Assembly: GCF_003635045.1 (NCBI RefSeq) | Contig: NZ_RBXT01000001.1 | Coordinates: forward strand, 2,418,001 to 2,482,000 | Length of the DNA stretch: 64,000 nt | From: Terracoccus luteus | GTDB lineage: Bacteria; Actinomycetota; Actinomycetes; Actinomycetales; Dermatophilaceae | Reading direction: 5' to 3' | In this document: positions 1 through 7,596 of the stretch, in pieces | Layout of the letters: the number at the start of each line of letters is the position of its first letter | Position numbering within the stretch: position 1 is the first letter of the stretch | The notes under the pieces: generated by a model | Database searches by the model: none | The model's input: the letters and a program-made list of their open reading frames with translations, nothing else | Told to the model about the DNA's origin: nothing | Position numbers and translations under genes: made by a program

Positions 1-194
1 ATCGTGATGCCGCGCTCCTTCTCCTGCTCCATCCAGTCGGTCGTCGACGCACCGTCGTGGGTCTCACCGATCTTGTGGTTGACACCGGTGTAGAAGAGGA
101 TGCGCTCCGTCACCGTGGTCTTGCCAGCGTCGATGTGCGCCATGATGCCGATGTTGCGGACCTTCTTGAGGTCCGTCAGGACGTCGAGTGCCAC
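1..194 (-). CDS. fusA: Translation elongation factor G, N-terminal part (runs off window)
   Basis: The GTPase that moves tRNA and mRNA through the ribosome after peptide bond formation. Only the first 64 codons are inside the window. They read [18 protein letters not shown] followed by the G1 P-loop AHIDAGKTT (residues 19-27), then the switch I approach with [14 protein letters not shown], which is diagnostic for EF-G rather than EF-Tu. The start is a GTG at 192-194. The gene lies downstream of rpsL and rpsG on the same strand in the conserved str operon order; a strong hairpin separates it from rpsG. Codon use is like the backbone. Confidence 0.97.
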   Translation of the reverse strand, partial: MALDVLTDLKKVRNIGIMAHIDAGKTTVTERILFYTGVNHKIGETHDGASTTDWMEQEKERGIT

Positions 195-240
195 TTGAGG
201 TTTCTCGTCTCAGTCGTCGTGGAGTGTTCTGGGTCCCGGG

Positions 241-272
241 CGGATGCCGGTGAGCGGGCTCACCGGCATCCG
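241..272 (-). terminator. 14-bp perfect hairpin between rpsG and fusA
   Basis: The arms 241-254 and 259-272 are exact inverted repeats with a CGGG loop. Each arm contains the octamer GGATGCCG. There is no T-tract. The hairpin could attenuate transcription into fusA or protect the rpsG 3' end; the operon order suggests partial rather than full termination (inference). Confidence 0.6.
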
Positions 273-288
273 TCCCGGACCGCCGGGG

Positions 289-759
289 TCACCAGCGGTA
301 GTGCGCGAAGGCCTTGTTCGACTCGGCCATCTTGTGGGTGTCCTCACGGCGCTTGACCGCGGCACCGAGGCCGTTGCTCGCGTCGAGGATCTCGTTCATG
401 AGGCGCTCGGTCATCGTCTTCTCGCGACGCTGCCGCGAGTAGCCGACGAGCCAGCGCAGCGCGAGGGTCGTCGAGCGGTTCGGCTTGACCTCGATCGGCA
501 CCTGGTAGGTCGCGCCACCGACGCGGCGGCTCTTGACCTCCATGGCCGGCTTGACGTTGTCGAGCGCACGCTTCAGCGAGGCGACGGGGTCGGTGCCGGT
601 CTTCGCGCGGACGCCCTCGAGGGCGCCGTAGACGATGGTCTCGGCGATCGACTTCTTGCCGTCGAGCAGGATCTTGTTGACGAGCTGCGTGACCAGCGGG
701 CTGCTGTAGACCGGGTCGACGACGAGCGCGCGCTTCGGAGCGGGTCCCTTACGAGGCAT
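289..759 (-). CDS. rpsG: 30S ribosomal protein S7
   Basis: Primary 16S rRNA-binding protein that nucleates assembly of the 30S head and lies near the decoding site. The 156-residue product starts [10 protein letters not shown] and keeps the S7 core ([15 protein letters not shown], then [18 protein letters not shown]) and the C-terminal [15 protein letters not shown]. Length and sequence are normal for actinobacterial S7. It starts with ATG directly after the rpsL stop, so the two are translationally close. It is the middle gene of the rpsL-rpsG-fusA set. Confidence 0.99.
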   Translation of the reverse strand: MPRKGPAPKRALVVDPVYSSPLVTQLVNKILLDGKKSIAETIVYGALEGVRAKTGTDPVASLKRALDNVKPAMEVKSRRVGGATYQVPIEVKPNRSTTLALRWLVGYSRQRREKTMTERLMNEILDASNGLGAAVKRREDTHKMAESNKAFAHYRW

Positions 760-760
760 A

Positions 761-1135
761 TCAGCGCTTCTCCTTCTTGGCGCCGTACAGGCTGCGGGCC
801 TGCTTGCGGTTCTTCACGCCCTGCGTGTCGAGCGTGCCGCGGACGATCTTGTAGCGGACACCCGGGAGGTCCTTCACACGACCGCCACGCACGAGCACGA
901 TCGAGTGCTCCTGCAGGTTGTGGCCGACGCCGGGGATGTAGGCCGTGACCTCCATGCCGCTGGACAGGCGCACGCGGGCGACCTTGCGCAGCGCCGAGTT
1001 CGGCTTCTTGGGGGTGGTGGTGTACACGCGGGTGCACACGCCGCGGCGCTGGGGCGAACCCTTGAGCGCCGGGGTCTTGGCCTTCGTGGCCTTGTCCTGG
1101 CGGCCCTTGCGGACCAGCTGGTTGATGGTAGGCAA
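761..1135 (-). CDS. rpsL: 30S ribosomal protein S12
   Basis: Decoding-centre protein of the 30S subunit. The frame stays open upstream to about 1,333, but homology begins at [19 protein letters not shown], so I place the start at TTG 1133-1135, preceded by GGAG six bases upstream. The product is 124 residues, the usual size. The loop [12 protein letters not shown] keeps lysine at residue 43 (equivalent to K42 in E. coli), the streptomycin-sensitive state, and [10 protein letters not shown] is intact. First gene of the str operon, with a leader of about 240 nt from the promoter at 1385-1413. Confidence 0.97.
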   Translation of the reverse strand: MPTINQLVRKGRQDKATKAKTPALKGSPQRRGVCTRVYTTTPKKPNSALRKVARVRLSSGMEVTAYIPGVGHNLQEHSIVLVRGGRVKDLPGVRYKIVRGTLDTQGVKNRKQARSLYGAKKEKR

Positions 1136-1548
1136 CCTGACTCCGTATGTGTTGCGGTCGGTCGGTCGTCCGGATGGACGGCTCCTTGGCTGTTCGGCGC
1201 GACCCCCGAGGTCGGGTGTGTCGCGGCCGGTGCTCTCCCCTGCACTCCCACGTCCGTGAGGACGGGACGCCCGGCGAGAGGTGTGCCCCGGCTGCGGTGA
1301 TGTCGTCTGCCGCGAGGCGGTCGGACAGGGCACCGTGGTGGCCGTGGGCGCATGACTGAGGGCGTGCCTCAGACACAGTGTTCAAGCGTACCGGCGGGCC
1401 TGTCGGCCACCAAATCGGTCATGGGCCGCCACCGGGGTCGCGATCGGCCCGGACCACGCCTTCACCGCCGTCACCCCCTGCACAACGCACGAGGATGCCG
1501 TTCCATGCCCGTCGGGCGGCAAAGGGCGGCAACGGGCGGTGGTGCGGC
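1136..1548. other. Gene-free stretch upstream of rpsL
   Basis: 413 nt between rpsL and the end of the next gene. It holds the rpsL promoter and the long 5' leader. Frames open here show no recognisable protein. Apart from the promoter and one GGATGCCG octamer (1493-1500), I see no conserved element; a regulatory leader is possible but not demonstrated. Confidence 0.5.
1385..1413 (-). promoter_or_regulatory. Sigma-A-type promoter of the rpsL operon
   Basis: On the minus strand a -35 TTGGTG (1408-1413) and a -10 TACGCT (1385-1390) are separated by exactly 17 nt. Transcription would start near 1,378, giving a long leader before rpsL. Position and spacing fit the housekeeping sigma consensus. 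Confidence 0.6.
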
Positions 1549-2046
1549 TCAGCCGAGGCGCCAGTCGCCCGCGTACATGTGCAGGACGGGCAGGCCGAGC
1601 TTCTCGCGGGCCTTGGAGGCCCAGTCGGTGTGGAAGGTGTCCTCGACGGCGTGCGGCTCGGTGACGACGACGACCTCGCGGGCGCCGAGGCGGCCGACCT
1701 CCTCGAGCAGGGTCGGCATCGGGTCGTCCGCGGTGATCTCACCGGTGGCGGCGACGTCGTGCGACGCGAACTCGGCGAGGGTCGTGGCGAGCGCCTGCTC
1801 GGCGTCGGCGTGCGCCTCCTGCCGGTCGACGGGGCGCAGGCTGTCGAGGGCCTCGCGCATCTCGAAGAGGCTGAGGTGGTCGAGGAAGCTCGAGAGCACG
1901 TGTCGGTCGGTGTCGGCCGGGACGAGGACGCGGTAGGTCGCCTCCTCCTGCTGGTGCAGGGAGACGATGCGCTCGACGTCGACGGGCTTGAGGGCCTCCT
2001 CCGTCAGCACGATGACCGTGGGGGCGGCGGACGCGGGCTCGCTCAT
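1549..2046 (-). CDS. Universal-stress-like conserved actinobacterial protein
   Basis: 165 residues starting MSEPASAAPTVIVLTEEAL. An alternating beta-alpha pattern (TVIVLTEEAL, YRVLVPADTD, REVVVVTEPHAVED) and the C-terminal LGLPVLHMYAGD resemble the Rossmann-like UspA fold, but the ATP-binding G-2x-G-9x-G(S/T) motif is not clear. The function is unknown; a stress or nucleotide-binding role is inference. The ATG lies 6 nt after a TAGGGT box, so the mRNA is probably leaderless. It is a single gene on the same strand as, but separated by a hairpin from, the M14 peptidase gene upstream. Confidence 0.75.
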   Translation of the reverse strand: MSEPASAAPTVIVLTEEALKPVDVERIVSLHQQEEATYRVLVPADTDRHVLSSFLDHLSLFEMREALDSLRPVDRQEAHADAEQALATTLAEFASHDVAATGEITADDPMPTLLEEVGRLGAREVVVVTEPHAVEDTFHTDWASKAREKLGLPVLHMYAGDWRLG

Positions 2047-2052
2047 GCGCTC

Positions 2053-2058
2053 ACCCTA
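2053..2058 (-). promoter_or_regulatory. -10 box TAGGGT, leaderless start
   Basis: TAGGGT on the minus strand ends 6 nt before the ATG at 2046. That spacing places transcription start on the start codon. No Shine-Dalgarno sequence is present. Confidence 0.5.
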
Positions 2059-2068
2059 GTCGTGCCGC

Positions 2069-2096
2069 CGCCCACCACCGGGACCGGTGGTGGGCG
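2069..2096 (-). terminator. GC-rich hairpin downstream of the stress-type gene's promoter side
   Basis: Arms 2069-2080 and 2085-2096 are exact inverted repeats (12 bp, GGAC loop). It lies between the M14 peptidase stop (2138) and the promoter of the next leftward gene, so it probably ends the M14 transcript. No T-run, as is usual in this GC class. Confidence 0.55.
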
Positions 2097-2137
2097 ACGG
2101 GTGGGACGGCGCCGTGCGCTGTGAGGGGGTCAGCGCG

Positions 2138-4885
2138 TCAGCGCAGGGCCTCCTGCATCTGACGGGCGGTGACCGGGGTGGCGGCGCCGTTGTAGACGGC
2201 GTTCGTCACGACGGTCCACGCGGCCCGCGGCCAGGTGCGGAAGGTGATGTGGCCGCCGGCGATCGTCGCCTGGCCCTTGCCGACCGTGAAGGTGGCGATG
2301 TTCGCCGCTCCCCCGATGGCCTCGCTGCCGCGGGCGTAGCCGCTGACGAGCAGGTCGTCCTGGTCGGGGTAGCGCGAGGCCACCTGCGCGTCGCCGGTGA
2401 CGGTGAACGCCGGGTCGTTGTTGAACCACACCGGCCACGACGACGGCATCCCCCACGCGGCCGGCACCTTCGTGTCGAACGTCTGCGCGAGCAGGGCGCC
2501 GGGCGCCGTGAAGGTGTTGCGGTCGGTCGGCGTGACGTTGGTGACCGGCAGCGACATCGCCGAGGCGGCCGTCAGCGACGAGCTGCCGAGCGCGACGAGG
2601 TTGCCGCCGCCCTCGACGAACGCCTTGAGCTTCGCCGGGCCGTCGGGCACACCACGGGCCCAGTGGAACTCCTCCGGGTAGCGCGCCGGGTCCAGGCCCG
2701 TCGTGATCGACGTCGCCGAGATGCCGGGGGCGAGCACGACGGTGTCGAACTGGCCGGCGAGGTCGGCGTAGTCGTCGGCCTCGATGACCTGCACGTCGAC
2801 GCCGTACTGCTCCATCATCCAGCGCAGCCAGCCGCCGGGCATGTTGTTCGCGCCGCGCACGAGGCCGACGCGGGTCGTCGCCTCGAGCTTGATGCCGCGC
2901 ACCTGCGGGGCGGCGGCGAGACCGTAGACCGGCAGCCCGGTCTCGGCGCTCGCGGCCTGCAGCGCCGCACGGGCGCCGTCGGCGCTCGCGGGCACGAGCA
3001 GCGCGCCGGGCGGCAGGGTACGGCCGAGCACGGGGACCCGCGCCGACGCGCGGTACATCGGCACACCGGCATCCTCGAGCCTCGTGATGACCTTGCCGAG
3101 GCCGTACGACGTCGGGCTGACGACGTAGGCGGCGGCCGCCTGCGCCTCGGTCGGGAAGACGGGGGCGGCGGGCGTGATCTGCGTGACCGCGGTGGTGGGG
3201 GCGGTGAACTCGTCCTCCACCGACGCGACCGAGACGCCCATGAGCAGACCGAGGTTGTCGGTGGTCTCGCTGTACGGGAGGATCAGCGGGCACGTGCTGC
3301 ACTTGCGCGCGTTGTCCGGGTAGACGTCGACGCGCAGCAGCTGGTCGACCCAGCGGCCGAGCGGCTGGTTGGTGCGCAGGACGTAGCTGCCCTTGGGGTA
3401 GCGCACTCCATCGGCGGTGAACGCCGCGGTCGAGGCCTCGATGCGCACCTTGCCCGTCTCGAAGATCTTCATCATGTCGTAGAGGGCGTAGGGGTCACGC
3501 TGGTTGGCCGAGACGACGTAGGCGTACGGGCCGCCCTCGTAGCTCTCGCTGTTCGCGTTGACCTGGTAGGCGTTGCGGTACAGCCACTCCTGCGGGTTGC
3601 CGGCCACGGTCTCGAGGCCCGAGTACGCGGCGGTCTTGGCGTACTCGACGGTCTGCGCGGGCGTCCAGGTGTTGCTGTCGTAGGCGAGCGGGGCACGCAG
3701 CGTCGCCTTGGCCGGCGGCAGGATGCTGTCGGCCGTGTAGTTCAGCCAGAGGTTCGGGCCGAGGCTGGCGATCTCCGTGAGCCACGTCGTCGTGCCCTGG
3801 AAGGTGCTGTAGCCCATGACGTCGGCGTTCCACATGATGCCGTAGGCGTCGTCGGTGGCAGCGCCCTTCTTGCCGCCCGCGATGAGGTCGCGGTTGGCCT
3901 CCTGGCCGATGGCGTTGGCCGAGCTGACGGTGAGCGGGTCGAGCACCGGGCTCATCGGCTCGTCCCACGGGGGCGACCAGATGCGGGGGCTGGTCGTGCC
4001 GGCGCCGTGCATGTAGTGCTGCACGACGGGGCGGTACTTCTGCTCGAGGCCGAGGCGGATCTTCGACTCCGCCTGGGTGAACATGAACCAGTCGCGGTTG
4101 TTGTCGTGCCCGACGTACTTCTGGTAAAGGTCGGGGTAGATGCGCGCGAAGTCGGTGCCCGTCGTCGCGTTGAAGTAGTTGTTGATCTTGTTCGTGCCGT
4201 CGGGGTTCTGCGAGGGCACGACGAGCACGATCATCGAGCCGAGCACCTTCTCGGTGTAGTCCGAGCGCTCGGTGGCGAAGCGGTGCACGACGTCGACGAC
4301 GGCCTGGGTGTTCATCACCTCGGTCGAGTGGATGCCGGCCTCCATGTAGTAGACCGGCACGCTCTGCTTCGCGAGGTCGCGGGCGTAGTCGTCGCGCGAC
4401 ATGCCGGCGGCCGCCGCCTCCTGCGTCATGCGGGCGGGGTCGGCGAGGCGGGCGTTGATGTCGAGGATCTGCGGCAGCCGCGCGAGGTTGGCCTCGCTGC
4501 CGAGCCGCACGACGGGGAACTCCTCGCCCTCCGTCGTCGTGCCGACGACCTCGTAGTCGACCTCGGGGGAGGCCGTGGCGAGGTCGCTGAGGTAGGCCTT
4601 GATGCGGTCGAACTCGGCCAGCTTGCCCTCGGTGCCCATGGCGAAGCCGAAGAACTCGGCGGGCGTGGGCACGTCGACCTTGGGCGCGTCGGTGGCCGCG
4701 ACGAAGGCGCTGCCGGATGCCGTGGTGTTCCCGCCGCTCTGGCCGGGGGCGCCCCCGGTGCCGAGGGTGAGCGCGGCGGTGACCGCGACGGCCGAGGCGA
4801 TGGTGAGCGTGCGGCGGGCGAGCGAGCGGCGTGAGGTGCGGGGGGCGCTCGGGGTGCTGCTGGGTGGTGGTTCGGGGGTGGGCAC
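2138..4885 (-). CDS. Secreted M14-family zinc carboxypeptidase
   Basis: Large (915 residue) exported peptidase. GTG start with AAGGA six bases upstream. Residues about 15-46 form an Arg-rich n-region and an Ala/Leu/Val hydrophobic core (LTIASAVAVTAALTLGTGG), a Sec or possibly Tat signal. The zinc motif HSTE (H186, E189) occurs in YYMEAGIHSTEVMN, followed by the Arg-containing DNNRDWFMFTQAESK segment typical of M14. I did not assign the third zinc ligand. The C-terminal half (after about residue 400) is an extra domain seen in long bacterial M14 proteins and ends with a class I glutamine-amidotransferase-like pattern (VVLAPGIS, LKAFVEGGGNLVALGSSS). Likely role: extracellular peptide degradation. 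Single gene, divergent from the AsnC regulator. Confidence 0.85.
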   Translation of the reverse strand: MPTPEPPPSSTPSAPRTSRRSLARRTLTIASAVAVTAALTLGTGGAPGQSGGNTTASGSAFVAATDAPKVDVPTPAEFFGFAMGTEGKLAEFDRIKAYLSDLATASPEVDYEVVGTTTEGEEFPVVRLGSEANLARLPQILDINARLADPARMTQEAAAAGMSRDDYARDLAKQSVPVYYMEAGIHSTEVMNTQAVVDVVHRFATERSDYTEKVLGSMIVLVVPSQNPDGTNKINNYFNATTGTDFARIYPDLYQKYVGHDNNRDWFMFTQAESKIRLGLEQKYRPVVQHYMHGAGTTSPRIWSPPWDEPMSPVLDPLTVSSANAIGQEANRDLIAGGKKGAATDDAYGIMWNADVMGYSTFQGTTTWLTEIASLGPNLWLNYTADSILPPAKATLRAPLAYDSNTWTPAQTVEYAKTAAYSGLETVAGNPQEWLYRNAYQVNANSESYEGGPYAYVVSANQRDPYALYDMMKIFETGKVRIEASTAAFTADGVRYPKGSYVLRTNQPLGRWVDQLLRVDVYPDNARKCSTCPLILPYSETTDNLGLLMGVSVASVEDEFTAPTTAVTQITPAAPVFPTEAQAAAAYVVSPTSYGLGKVITRLEDAGVPMYRASARVPVLGRTLPPGALLVPASADGARAALQAASAETGLPVYGLAAAPQVRGIKLEATTRVGLVRGANNMPGGWLRWMMEQYGVDVQVIEADDYADLAGQFDTVVLAPGISATSITTGLDPARYPEEFHWARGVPDGPAKLKAFVEGGGNLVALGSSSLTAASAMSLPVTNVTPTDRNTFTAPGALLAQTFDTKVPAAWGMPSSWPVWFNNDPAFTVTGDAQVASRYPDQDDLLVSGYARGSEAIGGAANIATFTVGKGQATIAGGHITFRTWPRAAWTVVTNAVYNGAATPVTARQMQEALR

Positions 4886-5129
4886 GGGGGTCCTTCCGTT
4901 CGGCGAAACGGCGACTGCGCCGGCCGGTCGGCCGGAGAAGGCTCACCCTCGCGAGGGGGTCGGGGGGCGGCAACCCGAAGTGGTGCGGTGGCCGCGATGC
5001 GAGACGGATTGCGGCACAGCCGGGTTCGCGGGGGCCATTCGTCTCGCCGGATGCCGGGTGGCCGGTTAGCGTCGAGGTGGGCCCGACGACGACGAGGGCC
5101 TTGGGACGGGTGCGAGGGGGTGGCGCGTC

Positions 5130-5627
5130 GTGTCGCGCATCGACGCCGTGGACCGGCAGATCCTGACCGAGCTCGTGGGCGACGCGCGCGTGTCGATGCG
5201 CGACCTCGCGGCGCGGGTGCACGTGTCGCGGGCCAACGCCTACGCCCGGGTGCGGCGACTGATCGACGACGGCGTCATCGAGCGCTTCACGGCGCAGGTC
5301 GCGCCCGAGGAGGTCGGGCTCGGCACGACGGCGTACGTGTCGATGCGCATCCAGCAGAACTCGTGGCAGGCCGTGGCCGACCACCTGTCGGGGGTCCCGG
5401 GTGTCGAACACATCGCGCTCTGCTCGGGCGACTTCGACGTCGTGGCGCTGGTGCGCACCCGCGACACGAGCCACCTGCGCGACCTCGTGCTCGAGGACAT
5501 CCGCGCGGTGCCGGGCGTCGTGACGACGCGGACGGTCGTCGTGCTCGACGAGGTGCGGCCGGTGTTCGGTGTGGGTGGGGCGGCCACTGCTATGGCTAAC
5601 GGAGCGGAGCCCGCGCCCGGCTCGTGA
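5130..5627 (+). CDS. Lrp/AsnC-family transcriptional regulator
   Basis: 165 residues. The N-terminal winged helix-turn-helix (VDRQILTELVGDARVSMRDLAARVHVSRANAYARVRRL, in segments, residues about 5-45) is classic Lrp/AsnC, and the C-terminal ligand-binding RAM domain follows (YVSMRIQQNSWQAVADHL, then GDFDVVALVRTRD). GTG start at 5130 after a GAGGGGG tract. These proteins are octameric DNA binders responsive to amino acids. Divergence from the exported peptidase gene fits regulation of peptide or amino acid use (inference). Its 3' end overlaps the stop of an antisense TadE-like remnant. Confidence 0.9.
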   Translation: MSRIDAVDRQILTELVGDARVSMRDLAARVHVSRANAYARVRRLIDDGVIERFTAQVAPEEVGLGTTAYVSMRIQQNSWQAVADHLSGVPGVEHIALCSGDFDVVALVRTRDTSHLRDLVLEDIRAVPGVVTTRTVVVLDEVRPVFGVGGAATAMANGAEPAPGS

Positions 5628-5735
5628 CGGTGATCGTCACTCCCCCGCCGATGCCCTCGAGCGCCCAGCCCGTCATCGGCAGCTCGGCCCGGCCGGTGAG
5701 GGTGACGACGGCGGTCTCCCCGTCGGGAGTGGTCC
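5596..5735 (-). pseudogene. C-terminal remnant of a TadE/TadG-like pilus protein
   Basis: Reading the minus strand in the frame that stops at 5596-5598 gives a tail ending TVTSRARAPLR, preceded by GETAVVTLTGRAELPMTGW. This beta-rich ending is typical of TadE-like minor pilins in actinobacterial Tad operons. The frame loses sense at about 5,730, where a foreign + strand frame begins. Tad genes tadA, tadB and a broken tadC lie on the same strand across the island at 11,812-14,673, so this looks like the far end of one operon split by insertion and deletion. Too short for firm family assignment. Confidence 0.5.
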
Positions 5736-6017
5736 AACCTCGACCGAGCCTTCGGCGAGGCAGGGCTCACGTTCTCCCGCACCGAGGCAGTCCGCGTGGC
5801 GCGTGCCGACAACGAGGTCGGACAGTCCTCGGCCTATCGTGCCGTCGCCGAACTCGTCTCGCGCCGAGTCCTTCGGCACGTCAAGACCGTGCCCTCGGAC
5901 CCCAGCGACCGGCTCCGCATCGACCGGGACCGCGCCGAGGCCCAGGGTCTGCCCTTGTGGTACTCCCCAACCCTGCCGATCCCGACCGCCAAGCCGGACG
6001 CCTCCCGCCCGTTCTGA
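5736..6017 (+). pseudogene. Fragment of a plasmid/ICE-type DNA-binding protein
   Basis: About 93 codons without a start at the true beginning: NLDRAFGEAGLTFSRTEAVR continues into EVGQSSAYRAVAELVSRRVL, a winged-helix-like pattern, and on to a Pro-rich end. It looks like the C-terminal winged helix of a mobile-element replication or regulatory protein (RepA/primase type), cut at its N-terminus by the island boundary. The family call is inference. It marks the left edge of the island. Confidence 0.4.
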
Positions 6018-6282
6018 GCGACCCCGTATCAGGCTGACGTTCGGACGCGCCCCCTCTCCGTCCCCTCCACGACCACTTGAGAATGGGCGTCCCCTTTGGG
6101 CGTTCCGAGCCGCCTTGCCCGAGCCGAATCCCTCTGGGGCACAGGGCCTCTCTCTCATTCTCACCGGTCTGTTTCCCAAGGTGGAGAGCCTGAGAATCCG
6201 CCCGCTCCCTCAACGCCTCATAGCCCCCACAACGCGCCCAGCCCGCACCGGGCGCACCCAACAAGAAAGGCACCACCCCACC

Positions 6283-6834
6283 ATGTCCTACTTCCACACC
6301 CCCGTCGAAGTCCTCCGAGTCAACGCTGACATGGCCGCGGCCCTAGACGCCGTCAATGCCGCTAACGTCGCACGGTTCGCCGCAAGCGAGCGCCAGAGCG
6401 AACTGCTTCACGCTGCCTACGACCTCGCCAACGAGCGCGGAACAGACCTTAAGACGCTCGCCGGAACGGGCGCCCTCGTCGACCTCCGAGCCGCAGAGAG
6501 GGCCTACACCTCAGCCGACGCCGCCGTCGACCGCGCCGAGCGGTCCGCCGACGAGGTCTTCGCCCGAGACGACGTCCGCCAGAGCCTCGTCCGCGCCGCA
6601 TCCCGCTACTACCTCGACGCTCAGAGCCGCGCCGAGACCGGCCTCGACATCGCTCTCGCAGCCCTTACCGAGCGCCAGAGCGTCGAAGCAATGGCGCGCG
6701 TCGGGCTTGGTTCCCACCCCTACTTCGGGAACCGGCTGAACCCCATGGGCCTTGGCTCGGTCGTCGACGCCTTCACGACCTACGTCCGGATCGTCCCCGT
6801 CGACGCCGTCCGCGCCACCGCGGAAGGGAAGTGA
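6283..6834 (+). CDS. Hypothetical island protein, helical
   Basis: 183 residues beginning MSYFHTPVEVLRVNADMAA. Mostly alpha-helical and rich in Ala, Arg, Asp and Glu, with no membrane segment or known catalytic motif (ERQSELLHAAYDLANERGTD, LVDLRAAERAYTSADAAVDR). The ATG follows AAAGG at rather long spacing. A 265-nt gene-free leader (6,018-6,282) precedes it and contains an inverted repeat of GAGAATG. The next gene starts 6 nt after its stop, so the two are probably co-transcribed. I do not recognise it; it is part of the foreign island. Confidence 0.65.
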   Translation: MSYFHTPVEVLRVNADMAAALDAVNAANVARFAASERQSELLHAAYDLANERGTDLKTLAGTGALVDLRAAERAYTSADAAVDRAERSADEVFARDDVRQSLVRAASRYYLDAQSRAETGLDIALAALTERQSVEAMARVGLGSHPYFGNRLNPMGLGSVVDAFTTYVRIVPVDAVRATAEGK

Positions 6835-6840
6835 TCGACG

Positions 6841-7229
6841 ATGTCGTCCGCATCCGACGCCGAAGTCCGCGCCGCCATCGTCGCAGTCCTCGGCCCCGAG
6901 ACCGGCCGATTGCCCCTCCCCTTGAGCCAGTACACGTGGACGGAGCGCGTCGTCGCCGAGGTCGAGCGCAGCTCGCCCGTCACCCGCAGGACCATCGCCG
7001 TCGAGGACGACCCGACAGTCCTAACCCGTCACAGCGAGCAACTCAACGGAATCGCCGAGGTTGTGGACCGCGTAACCAGCGTGCACGGCCTGCCGAGGAC
7101 GTGGTCCGACTTCCTCACTGAGGTCGAGGCCGAGCTCGCCCATGCCAAGCCCGCGTCTGACGACGCCGCGGCACCCGCGCCCGCACGTTCGACGCCGAAG
7201 CCGTGGCCCGCGAAGCCATGGGCACCTGA
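6841..7229 (+). pseudogene. Hypothetical island protein, probably frameshifted near its end
   Basis: Starts MSSASDAEVRAAIVAVLGPE and has normal coding character for about 108 codons (ending EVEAELAHAKPASDD). After about 7,165 the same frame turns Pro/Arg-rich and runs on nonsensically to 7,659 across the next gene. Shifting frame near 7,165-7,185 restores a natural ending, TFDAEAVAREAMGT with stop 7227-7229. I therefore read it as one gene of about 130 residues with a single indel. Function unknown. Six nt downstream of the preceding gene. Confidence 0.5.
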
Positions 7230-7381
7230 CCCATCCTCCGAAGGGCTCGCCCGCAGGCTCCCGCGGCCGGACGAGCCCGCGCGGCATCAGCGCCCCGTAA
7301 CTCCGCCTTCTCCTCGTTCACTCCCCGCGCCGCGTCTCCGTCGACGCGGGCGCCGAACCCCTACACAAAGGAACCCAACTC

Positions 7382-7573
7382 ATGTCCCGCACGTATCGCC
7401 GACGCTCCAACTACGACGATCCCTTCGCTCCGCGGTATGCGCCCTACTCAGACCGCGCCTTCCTCCGACGCCGTTACGCTCACGTCGCCGACGCAACCCT
7501 GATGCGAAGCCGCTACGCGCACACAATGGCACCCCACAACACCGAAACCACCCGGCAATCGAAGGCCATTTGA
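7382..7573 (+). CDS. Small Arg/Tyr-rich protein
   Basis: 63 residues, MSRTYRRRSNYDDPFAPRY onward, with two imperfect copies of an RRRYAH/RSRYAH element. A good ribosome site (AAAGGAA, 8 nt before ATG) supports translation. The charge suggests nucleic acid binding, but there is no family match I recognise. Last gene of the rightward set in the left half of the island. Confidence 0.5.
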   Translation: MSRTYRRRSNYDDPFAPRYAPYSDRAFLRRRYAHVADATLMRSRYAHTMAPHNTETTRQSKAI

Positions 7574-7596
7574 GCGACTCCCCCGAGCAGGGCCGA

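Noticed and set aside
2087-4834. 915-codon open frame on the + strand opposite the M14 peptidase
   Set aside because: Val/Gly/Arg/Asp-rich product without domains; it mirrors the real gene, as expected from G/C third-base bias.
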